Under the pieces are notes generated by a model. The model searched no databases, was not told where the DNA came from, and was given only the letters and a program-made list of their open reading frames with translations. Made by a program: the position numbers and the translations under genes. Below, in pieces: positions 54,759 to 63,751 of a DNA stretch of 64,000 bases. The stretch covers positions 1-64,000 of the forward strand of contig VBHI01000226.1 in assembly GCA_005881495.1 (NCBI GenBank), written 5' to 3'. Numbering within the stretch: position 1 is the stretch's first letter; each line of letters begins with the position of its first letter. Source of the stretch: Chloroflexota bacterium. Its GTDB lineage: Bacteria > Chloroflexota > Ktedonobacteria > Ktedonobacterales > Ktedonobacteraceae.

Positions 54759-57700
54759 TTAGAAGAGGACTTCAGGCTGAACAATCTCAACCTGCCCAGG
54801 CTCACGAATATCGATCTCGAGATGCCCATCCCTGGCCTTCACATGGACTTCTCCATGCTCGGGTATATTGGCGAGGAGGATGCGCAGGCTGAGTGGCACG
54901 GTCAGCAAGCGTTCAATGGCACGACGCAGGGGCCGCGCTCCCTGCGTTTGGCTGAAGCCTTCTTTACAGAGCAGGTCGATAGCACTGTCATCCGCGTGTA
55001 AAGTCAATCCTTGCTCAAGCAGGCGAGCGCCTAGCTCATTCATCTGCAGGCGCGTGATGGCGCGCGCCTGTTCCTGTCCCAATGGATGGAAGATTACCAC
55101 TTCATCGATACGATTAAGGAATTCAGGGCGGAAGGTCTGGCGCAAGCGCTCTAGTAAGCGGTCGCGCTGCATCTCCTCCGCTGTTCCTTTCATCGTGGCG
55201 CGGAAGCCACTGGGCATTGATCGCCCCAGCATATCGGTACCTACGTTAGAAGTCATTATCCATATGGCATGCTGAGCATCGACGGTATGGCCCTGGGCGT
55301 CTGTCAAGCGACCGGCGTCAAACACTTGTAAGAAGAGATCAAAGACTTCCGGGTGGGCCTTCTCTAGTTCATCCAGCAAGACGACACAATGAGGACGGCG
55401 GCGCAGCTTGCCGGTCAATTGACCTTCCTGGTCGTGCCCGATATAGCCAGGAGGAGCGCCAACCATGCGCGAGACCGCGTGCTTCTCCATGTATTCTGAC
55501 ATATCGATGCGAATCAGGTATTCGTCGGAACCAAAGACTTCTGCCGCCAGGGCGCGCGCCAGTTCGGTCTTACCGACCCCTGTCGGTCCCAAGAAGAGGA
55601 AGATACCGGCAGGGCGGTTACGCGGCTTCAAACCGGCGCGGGCCACTTGAATGGCCTGCGTAACACGGCTGATGGCCTCATCCTGGCCGATAACCCTTGC
55701 TTTGAGGCGAGATTCCAGGTTCAACAGGCGATCCCGTTCCTCGCGTCCTGGTGCCCGCACGGGTATACCTGTGCGGTGTGAGATTACTTCGGCGATCATT
55801 GAAGCAGTGATCACAGGCAACTCATCCAGATCTTCGAGATCATCTTCTTGATCCGCTCCCTCTGCCGCTGCATCTTCCATTGAGAAGACACGCGCCTGCG
55901 AACAGGCTTCATCCAGAACACTGCACGCTTTGTCGGGTAGACGCAAATTGGGCAGGTACTGCACAGAAAGATGCACCGCGGCGTGGAGAGCCTCTTTGGT
56001 AATACTGACGTTGTGGTGCTGCTCATAGAGATCCCGCATACCTGTCAGAATAGTGAGGGCCTCCTCGGGGGTTGGTTCCTCGATGATTACCGGGCGCAGG
56101 CGGCGCTCCATTGCGGCATCTTTTTCAATCAGGCGGTACTCTTGCGCGGTGGTGGCGCCAATACAGCGCAATCGACCACCGGCCAGGGCAGGCTTTAGAA
56201 TACCCGCCGCGTCAATACTGCCATCAGCGGCACGCCCTGTTCCTATGAGCAGGTGCATTTCATCAATGAAGAGAATGATATTGCCGGCGCTCTCTGCCTC
56301 CTCAAGAACTTTTAAGAGCCGCTCCTCAAATTCGCCGCGGTATTTGGTGCCAGCAACCAGCGAACTGGCAGAGAGTTCGATCAGGCGCTTGCCACGCAAT
56401 TCGGCAGGGACCTTCCCATCGACGATACGCTGGGCGAGGCCGCCCACAATGGTTGTCTTCCCAACTCCTGAATCGCCAATCAAGACGGGATTATTGCGAT
56501 CCTTGAGCATCAGCGTCTGCATGAGGAGACGCAGTTCTTTCGCGCGCCCAATCAGGGGCGTCAACTGTTTAAGACTGGCCTGCCTGGTCAGGTCGCGCCC
56601 CAGGCGTTCCAGAACCGAATTGCTTCCTTTAGCCACAACATCGGGGCTTACCCCTACTGGAAGCTCAACGGATGCGTCCGCCGGATTCGCGCTGATATAT
56701 GGCAGCAGTTCGAGCAATGCTCGCGCATTGCTGGCCAGGATAAGCTCTATCAATTGCGCTGGATTAATGCCCAGTTTAGTGAGTAATTCATGTGTGACGC
56801 CATCCCCTTCACTCAATACTGCCTGCGCGATTGCTCGCTCGTCTATTGTAGGTGAGTCAGAGAGTATGGCATTGCGCTCAGCCGTCTGCAGGATCTCCTT
56901 ACAACGGCGAGTTGGGAGAATTGGCGTATCACTGGTGGCTTTCCCATTGCCCAGCGCCAGGCGAATAACATCGCGCACCTGTTTGGGAGAGAAGCCCAGG
57001 GTATGCAGCGCATCCTGTGTACACCCGCCATCTAGCTTTGTGAGAGCGATAAAAAGATGGGGAGTCCCCAGGTAGTCCTTGTGCATACGCCGCGCTTCCA
57101 TCAAAGCAAGGCCCAGCACTTCCTGCAAAAAACGGCGTTCAAGCGTGTTCGAGGAAGACATCATAGGAGGGATCAGGTGGTTATCATCAAATGCCTCAAA
57201 GCGCGGTTCGTTGCTACGCTCTTTGCTTGAAGCAGAAGCAGTCACTAAGCGTTGCGTGGGGTCGCCAAAGAGCACAAAAGACATCCAGGATGTGTCCTCC
57301 GGGTGATGCTGCGCCATACTTGATCGCGCCCGGCGCACTGCTTCACCAAGTGCCACTCCATCCGCCACATCCTGGTAGCAGAGCACCGTAAATTCGCGCG
57401 TGCGCTGAGTGCTGACAGGCCAGCGCATAGCCAGCACAGCGCCTGCCCCCGACACTAACAGGTTACGCGCCAGTTTCTCCATGGATTCTTCCCGTTCCTG
57501 CTGGCTTGGGACCGAACTACCATTGCGACTCTGCCGCTCATTTTCATGATAGCTCAGAAAAACCAGGGGACGCCTTGGTAACGGCTGCAATAATTGTTCG
57601 AGGACAGCGCTATCTAAACGGGAACTACCTCCAAGAACCAGGACAGGTTCCTCTCCCCTGGTAATGGGCAACGGCCCGGCATAATGAAGCACATGCGGTG

Positions 57701-58418
57701 AATCTGCGCTGATACGCATCTTCATCTCCAGCTGATTCGCCTGCTGGCGATAGAGAATGATACGCGACACCGATTCGGGCAGGGTTGTGCAGAGCGTGGC
57801 AACCTCTTCTTCGGCCACAGGACGGTCACCGCCAGGGTTTACAAGAAACAATACCGTCAGACCCTGTGCTTCACGACGCCCTATTTTTCGCGTAGTCCGC
57901 TCCGATACAGGGAGACGAGGTGCCCCATCAAGACCACCAGCCACCTGCCGACCTATACTGAGGTGCTGGCAAAGAAAACGCCCGGGTTTCGTTTTGCTAT
58001 CTAACAATAACTCCCAGGGAATGTCAGGTGTGTTGGTATTGATAATAAGTGGCGTGTCAAGGTGACGGAGCGCCTCTTGTATCCGGGTGGGCAGCAGATG
58101 ATCAAATAGGAAGCGTCCCAGGTTGAGCAAAGAATCATTGTTGGCGCTCGTCTTCATTGTCTGGCGTTTTACATCTGCCAGGGCCATAGTTTGCTCAATT
58201 GCCTGCATTTGTTGGGCAGTCGCCTGGGCCATAGCTTGCTCAATTGCCTGCATTTGTTGGGCAGCCGCTTGTAAAGCGCGTCGCAGGCGCTGGCGTATCT
58301 CGGGTGTGAGATCAATACTGTATTCCTGATCTCCTTGAGATGAACCCTCAGGCAGTTCGAGTCGAAAACGGTAGACAGTCTCTGTCCGTAGTATTGTAAG
58401 CAGAGCCGATTGTTCCAT
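54759..58418 (-). CDS. CHAT-domain / Clp (Hsp100) AAA+ fusion protein
   Basis: A 1,219-residue protein. 1-90: N-terminal region with a short duplicated helix (AQQMQAIEQ twice, from a DNA repeat near 58180-58260). About 100-395: CHAT (caspase-like) domain ending VSGAGAVLAMRWPV...WMSFVLFGDP; the His expected in the AGHG-like motif reads AGPL (Pro249) and the Cys of the LSACE motif reads LSYHE (His291), so the dyad is lost. About 425-560: divergent Clp_N. About 615-840: AAA+ D1 with Walker A GDSGVGKTT and Walker B ILFIDEMH; the coiled-coil M domain is replaced by an acidic linker (850-868). About 905-1110: D2 with GPTGVGKTEL and VVLLDELEKAHP, PEFLNRIDE, and an SGF at 1070-1072 near the ClpP-loop position. 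Then the C-terminal D2 small domain. The ATG at 58418 is preferred; the frame to 58529 has no added homology. A DUF4012 gene lies 120 bases upstream on the same strand. Confidence 0.9.
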   Translation of the reverse strand: MEQSALLTILRTETVYRFRLELPEGSSQGDQEYSIDLTPEIRQRLRRALQAAAQQMQAIEQAMAQATAQQMQAIEQTMALADVKRQTMKTSANNDSLLNLGRFLFDHLLPTRIQEALRHLDTPLIINTNTPDIPWELLLDSKTKPGRFLCQHLSIGRQVAGGLDGAPRLPVSERTTRKIGRREAQGLTVLFLVNPGGDRPVAEEEVATLCTTLPESVSRIILYRQQANQLEMKMRISADSPHVLHYAGPLPITRGEEPVLVLGGSSRLDSAVLEQLLQPLPRRPLVFLSYHENERQSRNGSSVPSQQEREESMEKLARNLLVSGAGAVLAMRWPVSTQRTREFTVLCYQDVADGVALGEAVRRARSSMAQHHPEDTSWMSFVLFGDPTQRLVTASASSKERSNEPRFEAFDDNHLIPPMMSSSNTLERRFLQEVLGLALMEARRMHKDYLGTPHLFIALTKLDGGCTQDALHTLGFSPKQVRDVIRLALGNGKATSDTPILPTRRCKEILQTAERNAILSDSPTIDERAIAQAVLSEGDGVTHELLTKLGINPAQLIELILASNARALLELLPYISANPADASVELPVGVSPDVVAKGSNSVLERLGRDLTRQASLKQLTPLIGRAKELRLLMQTLMLKDRNNPVLIGDSGVGKTTIVGGLAQRIVDGKVPAELRGKRLIELSASSLVAGTKYRGEFEERLLKVLEEAESAGNIILFIDEMHLLIGTGRAADGSIDAAGILKPALAGGRLRCIGATTAQEYRLIEKDAAMERRLRPVIIEEPTPEEALTILTGMRDLYEQHHNVSITKEALHAAVHLSVQYLPNLRLPDKACSVLDEACSQARVFSMEDAAAEGADQEDDLEDLDELPVITASMIAEVISHRTGIPVRAPGREERDRLLNLESRLKARVIGQDEAISRVTQAIQVARAGLKPRNRPAGIFLFLGPTGVGKTELARALAAEVFGSDEYLIRIDMSEYMEKHAVSRMVGAPPGYIGHDQEGQLTGKLRRRPHCVVLLDELEKAHPEVFDLFLQVFDAGRLTDAQGHTVDAQHAIWIMTSNVGTDMLGRSMPSGFRATMKGTAEEMQRDRLLERLRQTFRPEFLNRIDEVVIFHPLGQEQARAITRLQMNELGARLLEQGLTLHADDSAIDLLCKEGFSQTQGARPLRRAIERLLTVPLSLRILLANIPEHGEVHVKARDGHLEIDIREPGQVEIVQPEVLF

Positions 58419-58538
58419 ATTACTTATTATTCCACACTGTACCCGGAATACGCCAAATTCGCGTCCATGACGAAAAGCACACCGCGATGTTTGCAAAAGC
58501 AGTATACGAGAGGGATATGTCAGTGTCAATACTTACGC

Positions 58539-60836
58539 TTATACTCCCGGTTGTGGGTAACATCCTGCTCTCACATTTTCTCCTACCGGGAAGTTTCTCA
58601 AAACAAAGTTTGTATCTTCTCCGAGGATACCATTAAAGTATTGCCCCGCGGTTTTGAGCACGCCACAATTGCCAGGAGACGGCAGAATGGTGAGATCTAA
58701 TTCGGGAAAGGTACCCGTCTGGCGCTGCACCAGCAGAGTATAAGGAGTGGTATGCCCTGCTGGCGGAACATACCACGAGAGAGTGACAGTCATCGTGCAG
58801 TTTTTGGGCACGATCACCCAACCTCCAAACATCGCTCGCCCGGGTTCATCGCTTTGAAAACTAGTCGGCGGTCCCACGGTATCCAGTGGATGCCAGCGCC
58901 CACCATTCTCGTCGCTGAGCGAAGGGGCGGCCGCCCCTGGCTGGGATTGACCGGTCGGGCACAGCAGTTCATGGTTTGGATATACATCTGTAGACGCGCA
59001 GGCAGAATAGAACGCGCCACAGAGTGGTATCCCGGTGTCAAAGCCATCTCCCCACAAATATTTACTCGTTGGAGGGACATACACACGCACATAGTCATGA
59101 TACGTATCATAGCCATATACTGGCCCAACCTGGTTGTACACCAGGCGCAATTGCATGAGATGTGTAGCGCCTCCATCAGCATTCAGGGTCACCGTGTCAT
59201 GCATAATGGTTCTTACATACTGAGAGGCTTTGCTGGCGCTGATATTCGCCTGGACAACGTATAACCCATCGTGTGTCGTGGAGCGATCAATCTGCGCAGA
59301 ATCACCAAATTGTACCAGCGCTGCCTCTACTTGCGGATTTGTCACATAAATTTGCAAATCCTTTGTCTTCACATCATAGAGCACCTGCTGAGCAATGGCA
59401 AGAATCTCGTCTGGGGGAGCCTGACGTAGACGATCTACCAACAAGTGCGCCAATAGGGCGGTAAAACGTTTACGGCTGGACGTCGCTTTATCGCCAGGTT
59501 GATAAAGCTGTTTGAGTATGCCAACGTTATCCAGCTGGTAGTAATGCAAGCGTTCTTCAAGGTTCTGAGCCGTAATCGCGTCATTATAACCGGGCACCTC
59601 AACAGGCCCAATGACCTGTAAGATATGCTCGATCAAGAAAGGAGTGAACATGATCACTCCGTCGACCTGGTGACCAACCTCGCTTTTGTATTTAGTGATA
59701 GCGATCTGGGCGGAAGTCGGAAAATCAGCAGACAGATTTGAGTCACGCAACCCCCAATTAGCAAAAGGCCACCAGCTGCGATACTGCGGAAGCGCTCTGA
59801 CCCCAAGGGTGGGACTATTTTCGACGTACTCTACCAGCGAGATGTCCCTGAGTGAGAATGGAGCAACTCGTCCGCCGTTAATAGAAAGTTCGCCGTATTG
59901 CCCGGTAAATCCTCCTGTTGGACGCAGCTCAGCCCGGTCCATGGTCTGGACAAGAAATGTACGCGGTTCGTTCACACCAAGCATCCATCCAGCGGCGTCC
60001 AGCAGATTACGGACCTGTACCAGGTCCGTTTGCGCCTGTGGAAGCAACTGGAGCAACTGCACCAATTGGGCGCGCTGATGAGCGCTTATATTGGCTGGCA
60101 GGGCCTCCAGCGAAAACTTATGGCTCTGTGTCTGGATATCACGCAACATCGGCAGGATATTGTTGATGGTGGTGCGCACAAGCTCAAGCATAGCCGGGGT
60201 AACTAGCGGCTTGTTCGTTGCATTGAGTAGCGGTTCGCGGAATGATGGCGCGAGTATCGTCGCTGCGTGAATAAGCTCTTGCCCGATATTTGTAACTTCA
60301 ATCCCAATCTGGCTAAGGGCGCGAGTCGTGGTAACCTGGCTGCTATACTGGGGAAAATAGTGTACGACCGTGCCGATAACAGCAGCATGATCGAGAGTGT
60401 ACTGGACCTGCTGAAAATCCTTGTGAGCAGTACTAAACTCTTTCTGCGCAAGATGCAATTTGCCCAGATCAAGAAAGCCAGTTGGATGGATTTTGAGGCC
60501 AGTAAAAACTGTTTTCACGTTGAACAGGTGCTGAATACCATCATAGGCTTCGCTGCGCAGGGTCGTATAGGTAGTATAAGCGCCTATACCAAAGTTTATA
60601 GCCAGGGCGGCGGAAATGATCGTACCGCTTAAAGCCAGCAACAACAGAGGGATAACTATCCTGAGGGTCTTCTTTTTGCGCCGAGGGTGAGGAGCTGGTA
60701 GAACAGGAGGCGCTGATACGGTTGATGGTATTATAACCGATATATTTATATCAGCTATTTGACTATCCTCAAGGTTTTCTTCAGCAGGTGTTCTACCAGT
60801 CTCTAAAGGGCCGCTGTTCGGTAACGTGTCGGACAT
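58539..60836 (-). CDS. DUF4012-domain membrane protein
   Basis: A 765-residue protein. N-terminal cytoplasmic tail (1-52), one membrane helix (about 58-82), a helical region to about 285, then the DUF4012 signature: FLVQTMDRAELRPTGGFTGQYG, SLRDISLVEYVENSP, WWPFANWGLRDSNLSADFPTS and KSEVGHQVDGVIMFTPF. DUF4012 proteins are anchored outside the cell and are thought to act in cell-envelope assembly, with a distant likeness to LytR-type enzymes; the reaction is unknown. A C-terminal beta-rich domain of about 250 residues follows, with several Cys that could form disulfides. It is on the same strand as, and upstream of, the CHAT-Clp gene. Confidence 0.87.
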   Translation of the reverse strand: MSDTLPNSGPLETGRTPAEENLEDSQIADINISVIIPSTVSAPPVLPAPHPRRKKKTLRIVIPLLLLALSGTIISAALAINFGIGAYTTYTTLRSEAYDGIQHLFNVKTVFTGLKIHPTGFLDLGKLHLAQKEFSTAHKDFQQVQYTLDHAAVIGTVVHYFPQYSSQVTTTRALSQIGIEVTNIGQELIHAATILAPSFREPLLNATNKPLVTPAMLELVRTTINNILPMLRDIQTQSHKFSLEALPANISAHQRAQLVQLLQLLPQAQTDLVQVRNLLDAAGWMLGVNEPRTFLVQTMDRAELRPTGGFTGQYGELSINGGRVAPFSLRDISLVEYVENSPTLGVRALPQYRSWWPFANWGLRDSNLSADFPTSAQIAITKYKSEVGHQVDGVIMFTPFLIEHILQVIGPVEVPGYNDAITAQNLEERLHYYQLDNVGILKQLYQPGDKATSSRKRFTALLAHLLVDRLRQAPPDEILAIAQQVLYDVKTKDLQIYVTNPQVEAALVQFGDSAQIDRSTTHDGLYVVQANISASKASQYVRTIMHDTVTLNADGGATHLMQLRLVYNQVGPVYGYDTYHDYVRVYVPPTSKYLWGDGFDTGIPLCGAFYSACASTDVYPNHELLCPTGQSQPGAAAPSLSDENGGRWHPLDTVGPPTSFQSDEPGRAMFGGWVIVPKNCTMTVTLSWYVPPAGHTTPYTLLVQRQTGTFPELDLTILPSPGNCGVLKTAGQYFNGILGEDTNFVLRNFPVGENVRAGCYPQPGV

Positions 60837-60920
60837 ATTCCGCCCCCAGCCGGTACAAATAAAAATAGAGCAAGGGAAAGCCGCGACAGGTCGACCGCAA
60901 GGGTCGACCCGTCACCGGGC

Positions 60921-61053
60921 GAGCACAAGGCATCGCCCCTACTATGCGACGGCTTCGCAAGCGAGTTGAATCGGCCCCGTCACAAGGCGAGCATATGCCC
61001 CCAGACAGGGGGAGCACAAGGCATCGCCCCAACTATGTGACGGCTTCGCAAGC
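60921..61053. repeat. 42-base direct repeat with an internal GGGCGA...TCGCCC stem
   Basis: A 42-base unit starting GAGCACAAGGCATCGCCCC occurs at 60921-60962 and 61012-61053, differing at two positions. The first copy begins in a GGGCGA (60917-60922) / TCGCCC (60933-60938) hairpin. Its GCCCCTAC core is shared with repeats at 49.3 and 63.0 kb. Confidence 0.8.
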
Positions 61054-61290
61054 CGGGGTGTGCATGGTGGCAAAGGAACGTTTCTTTCCCTTCACCCGGA
61101 CATTTCACTTTATGTGTCATTCGCCAACAAAGTCTTAATTATTAGTACGTTTTAGTGGAACGTAGCGTTACAATTATGTCTTCCCCACAGGTAATTGTAG
61201 CAAACCGCAGCAAGTATTTTCTAGCTACACTGGCTTCAAATGCAGCGTCTGTGAATTATCGTGAAAATGCCATTATTGCGACTCATGCGA

Positions 61291-61392
61291 TGTTGACTGT
61301 TTCAAGTGTATCAGGTGTATCAGGTGTATCAGGTGTATCAGAGTTTCACACAAGTTTGAGTCGATGTGGCTCACTGTTTCAAGTGTTTCACC
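61291..61392. repeat. 9-base tandem-repeat element, copy B
   Basis: AGTGTATCA followed by three exact GGTGTATCA units (61305-61340), then GAGTTTCAC, and a 32-base core at 61352-61383 that is the inverted match (one mismatch) of the core of copy A at 28244-28275. Confidence 0.75.
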
Positions 61393-61433
61393 AGGAGCCG
61401 TGAATTATTCCACTATAATCTTTACCGGGCTGG

Positions 61434-62855
61434 CTATAACTTACGGGTTGCCCTACCTCTGGCCCGCGCGAGGGGCGGATAGTAAGCCTGCGTTATCGCC
61501 ACGATATCTCCAATACGTAACTGTACTTGTAAGTAGCGGTAAGCCGGTCGGTGATAATGCGCAAAGAGCATCAAAGCGTGATTAGCAATCACATCAGCCT
61601 CATCCGTATGGCGAGAGAGAATCATCTGACCACCAATCGTCTCCTCGGCGGCAGTGACGGCCACCTCTTCGCCTTCTTCATTCATCAGCAGCCTGCGCGT
61701 ATCCCGCTGCACGTTGCGATGAGGCCAGAGCATCAACGCAATGGTCTGACCTTTCAGCCGTTGCTCCCTTAAACGCTCTCCCAGATAGTTAGCAAGTTTG
61801 CGAACAGCGGCACAGGTTTCGTCTGCATCTGTGGGAGTATGAAAACGCACGCGTGCATTCTGGCTTAAAGGAGGTGCGTCAGGCACAACGAGGCTGGTAT
61901 CCTCGCCACAGGCGACCTGATACACCCACGAGCCTAGGCGCCCCAGGCGGCGGCGCAAACCCTCTTCCGTCAACGCTGCTACCTGGGCGAAAGAGTTTAT
62001 ACCGAAATCTCGCAGGTGTGCCACCAGTTCAGCTACTGCTACCGAGTCCACCTGTTCGCTCTTCCCCTCGACCTCTGGCGGACGCGAGCCAGAATTCTCT
62101 ACTTGCTCTCCCAGGTCTGGCAACGCACTCGGGATACCTGCACCTGCGGCGCGCAGTTGCAAGAGCATCGAAAGCGGTAACGTCTGTACAAATGATGCTT
62201 CGCGCCCAGCAGGGATATATAATACACCCTGGCGTCCATTTTTGCGGCTCATTAGCGCGGCGAGTTCAGCAACTGCCTTTCCATTGGCGATCCCAATCAG
62301 CGCGGTCAATCCCATCTCAGCCACCTCCGCGCATAGGCGCTCAGCCAGTGCGACGGGCGAGTCAAATGGAATTTCACAGCCACGCAGATCAATAAAAGTG
62401 TCCGCGATAGGTATCGATTCAATAATACGAGAATAGGCTTTATACCGTTCGCGCAAGCTTTGCAATACAGGTTGATAGCGATCATACGAGGCCGGCAAAA
62501 AACGAGTACGCGGAACTATACCCTTAGCGCGCCGCAAAGGCATCCCGGGACTGACGCCCAGGCGCATCGCGGCAGGAGAAGCATCAATAACACGGCCCGG
62601 TTCATTTGGTCTCCCTGTGCCGGTCCCCACGACAAAACTTTGGCCATGCAAGGAGGGATCGAACATCTCCTCCAGAGTGCAATAAAAGTGGCGAATACGC
62701 ACATGCATAATACCCTGCCGCAGACGGGCCCGTTCAGCGGCGCGAGCAGCTTCCTGCATGTCCAGAGACAGACCTGCAGGTTGATGTTCCCGAGAAGTAC
62801 CGTTCGATGGTGGCAAAGGGCTGCTGGTAGAAGTGTTGATGTTATATTGTTGCAT
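61434..62855 (-). CDS. Y-family polymerase-like protein with degenerate catalytic site (ImuB/DinB-like)
   Basis: A 473-residue protein with the layout of a Y-family DNA polymerase: finger/palm start HVRIRHFYCTLEEMFDPSLHG, VVGTGTGRPNEPGRVIDASPAAMRLGV, palm strand SIPIADTFIDLRG, TALIGIANGKAVAELAA, thumb/HhH region (LVAHLRDFGINSFAQVAALTEE) and little finger (RVRFHTPTDADETC). The catalytic acids are lost: the first Asp (of the IDMDAFF type) is Arg53, and the D of the SIDEA motif is Ala151, though the next position is Asp152. This matches ImuB-type proteins, which bridge the replication clamp and other polymerases in mutagenesis. No imuA or dnaE2 lies in the window. A hydrophilic insert lies near residues 240-275. 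The ribosome site before the ATG is weak. Confidence 0.85.
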   Translation of the reverse strand: MQQYNINTSTSSPLPPSNGTSREHQPAGLSLDMQEAARAAERARLRQGIMHVRIRHFYCTLEEMFDPSLHGQSFVVGTGTGRPNEPGRVIDASPAAMRLGVSPGMPLRRAKGIVPRTRFLPASYDRYQPVLQSLRERYKAYSRIIESIPIADTFIDLRGCEIPFDSPVALAERLCAEVAEMGLTALIGIANGKAVAELAALMSRKNGRQGVLYIPAGREASFVQTLPLSMLLQLRAAGAGIPSALPDLGEQVENSGSRPPEVEGKSEQVDSVAVAELVAHLRDFGINSFAQVAALTEEGLRRRLGRLGSWVYQVACGEDTSLVVPDAPPLSQNARVRFHTPTDADETCAAVRKLANYLGERLREQRLKGQTIALMLWPHRNVQRDTRRLLMNEEGEEVAVTAAEETIGGQMILSRHTDEADVIANHALMLFAHYHRPAYRYLQVQLRIGDIVAITQAYYPPLARARGRATRKL

Positions 62856-63273
62856 ATGGTGGTAATCTTCTGTTATTTAATCTTTTGTGTGTTACTATAT
62901 TTTCTTACCTGCACTATGTCCCTGTCAAGTCGCTCAAAAAATCGGTACTGTTCAGACTTGAGGGGGAAAGAGAGACGAGGGCGACCCAAGGGTCCCCACC
63001 CCACGTCCTCTCCGCTCCCGCCCCTACGGGTGTTTTCCCCCGGAAGGATGGAGAGCCAAAAAATCACTATTGCCAACCGATACTTATGCGTGTTATGCTT
63101 GTACTGTCTACCTCACAGGCCTTAGCGTTACTTGAGATCGTACATGTAGCACCAAAAACTTACACTTACGCTACCACTACAACCTTGTATCTTAATAAAC
63201 GCAACTTGTTCGGTTAAACAGGCACGAAAAGTATCATTTCTACGCTGTATCCCTAATAGAAAGGTATCACACA
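62856..63273. other. Intergenic region with a GC-rich dispersed repeat
   Basis: No gene. The stretch about 62965-63030 (GACGAGGGCGACCCAAGGGTCCC...CGCCCCTACGGG) is a structured, GC-rich repeat sharing GCCCCTAC with the repeats at 49.3 and 60.9 kb. The rest is AT-rich leader for the Clp_N gene. Confidence 0.5.
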
Positions 63274-63741
63274 GTGGAGAACAGGGACAGGTTTAATAAA
63301 TTTACAGAACGTGCTCGCAAGGTCTTGACACTGGCACAGGAAGAGGCTCAACGCTTCCAACACAACTACATCGGCACTGAACATCTCCTACTCGGCCTTG
63401 TGCGCGAAGGTGAAGGGGTTGCCGCCAAAGTATTAACGAACCTCGGCATACAATTGAGTGACGTGCGTGCCGCAATTGAATATATTATCGGTCGTGGTGA
63501 CCACGCGGCACCCGGTGATATTGGCCTTACTCCCCGTGCAAAAAAAGTAATTGAGCTGGCTGTTGATGAAGCAAAGCTGTTGAAGCACCAGTATATTGGC
63601 ACCGAACACCTTCTCCTGGGACTGGTACGCGAAGGGGAAGGTATTGCCGCGGGAGTACTGGCGGGCATGGGCGTGAAACTCGAGCAGGTGCGTGCAGAAA
63701 CTCTGAAAGTGCTTCAATCAATTCAAGATACAAAGGAATAA
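63274..63741 (+). CDS. Stand-alone tandem Clp N-terminal domain protein
   Basis: A 155-residue protein made of two Clp_N repeats: repeat 1 (about 5-75, FTERARKVLTLAQEEAQRF, YIGTEHLLLGLVREGEGVAA) and repeat 2 (about 85-150, LTPRAKKVIELAVDEAKLL, YIGTEHLLLGLVREGEGIAA). It is nearly identical in style to the ClpC N domain, but no AAA+ rings follow. Such proteins could bind substrates or adaptors of a Clp unfoldase, or compete with them. Start is GTG at 63274 with AAAGG 10 bases upstream. The candidate partner in this window is the CHAT-Clp fusion; a housekeeping ClpC elsewhere is just as likely. Confidence 0.88.
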   Translation: MENRDRFNKFTERARKVLTLAQEEAQRFQHNYIGTEHLLLGLVREGEGVAAKVLTNLGIQLSDVRAAIEYIIGRGDHAAPGDIGLTPRAKKVIELAVDEAKLLKHQYIGTEHLLLGLVREGEGIAAGVLAGMGVKLEQVRAETLKVLQSIQDTKE

Positions 63742-63751
63742 TTGAGTCCTA

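Larger units (their letters stand above)
60837..61433. other. Intergenic region rich in dispersed repeats
   Basis: No gene. It contains the paired 42-base repeats at 60921-61053 and copy B of the 9-base tandem-repeat element at 61291-61392. A small plus-strand frame (61155-61403) is explained by the repeat. Confidence 0.6.
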
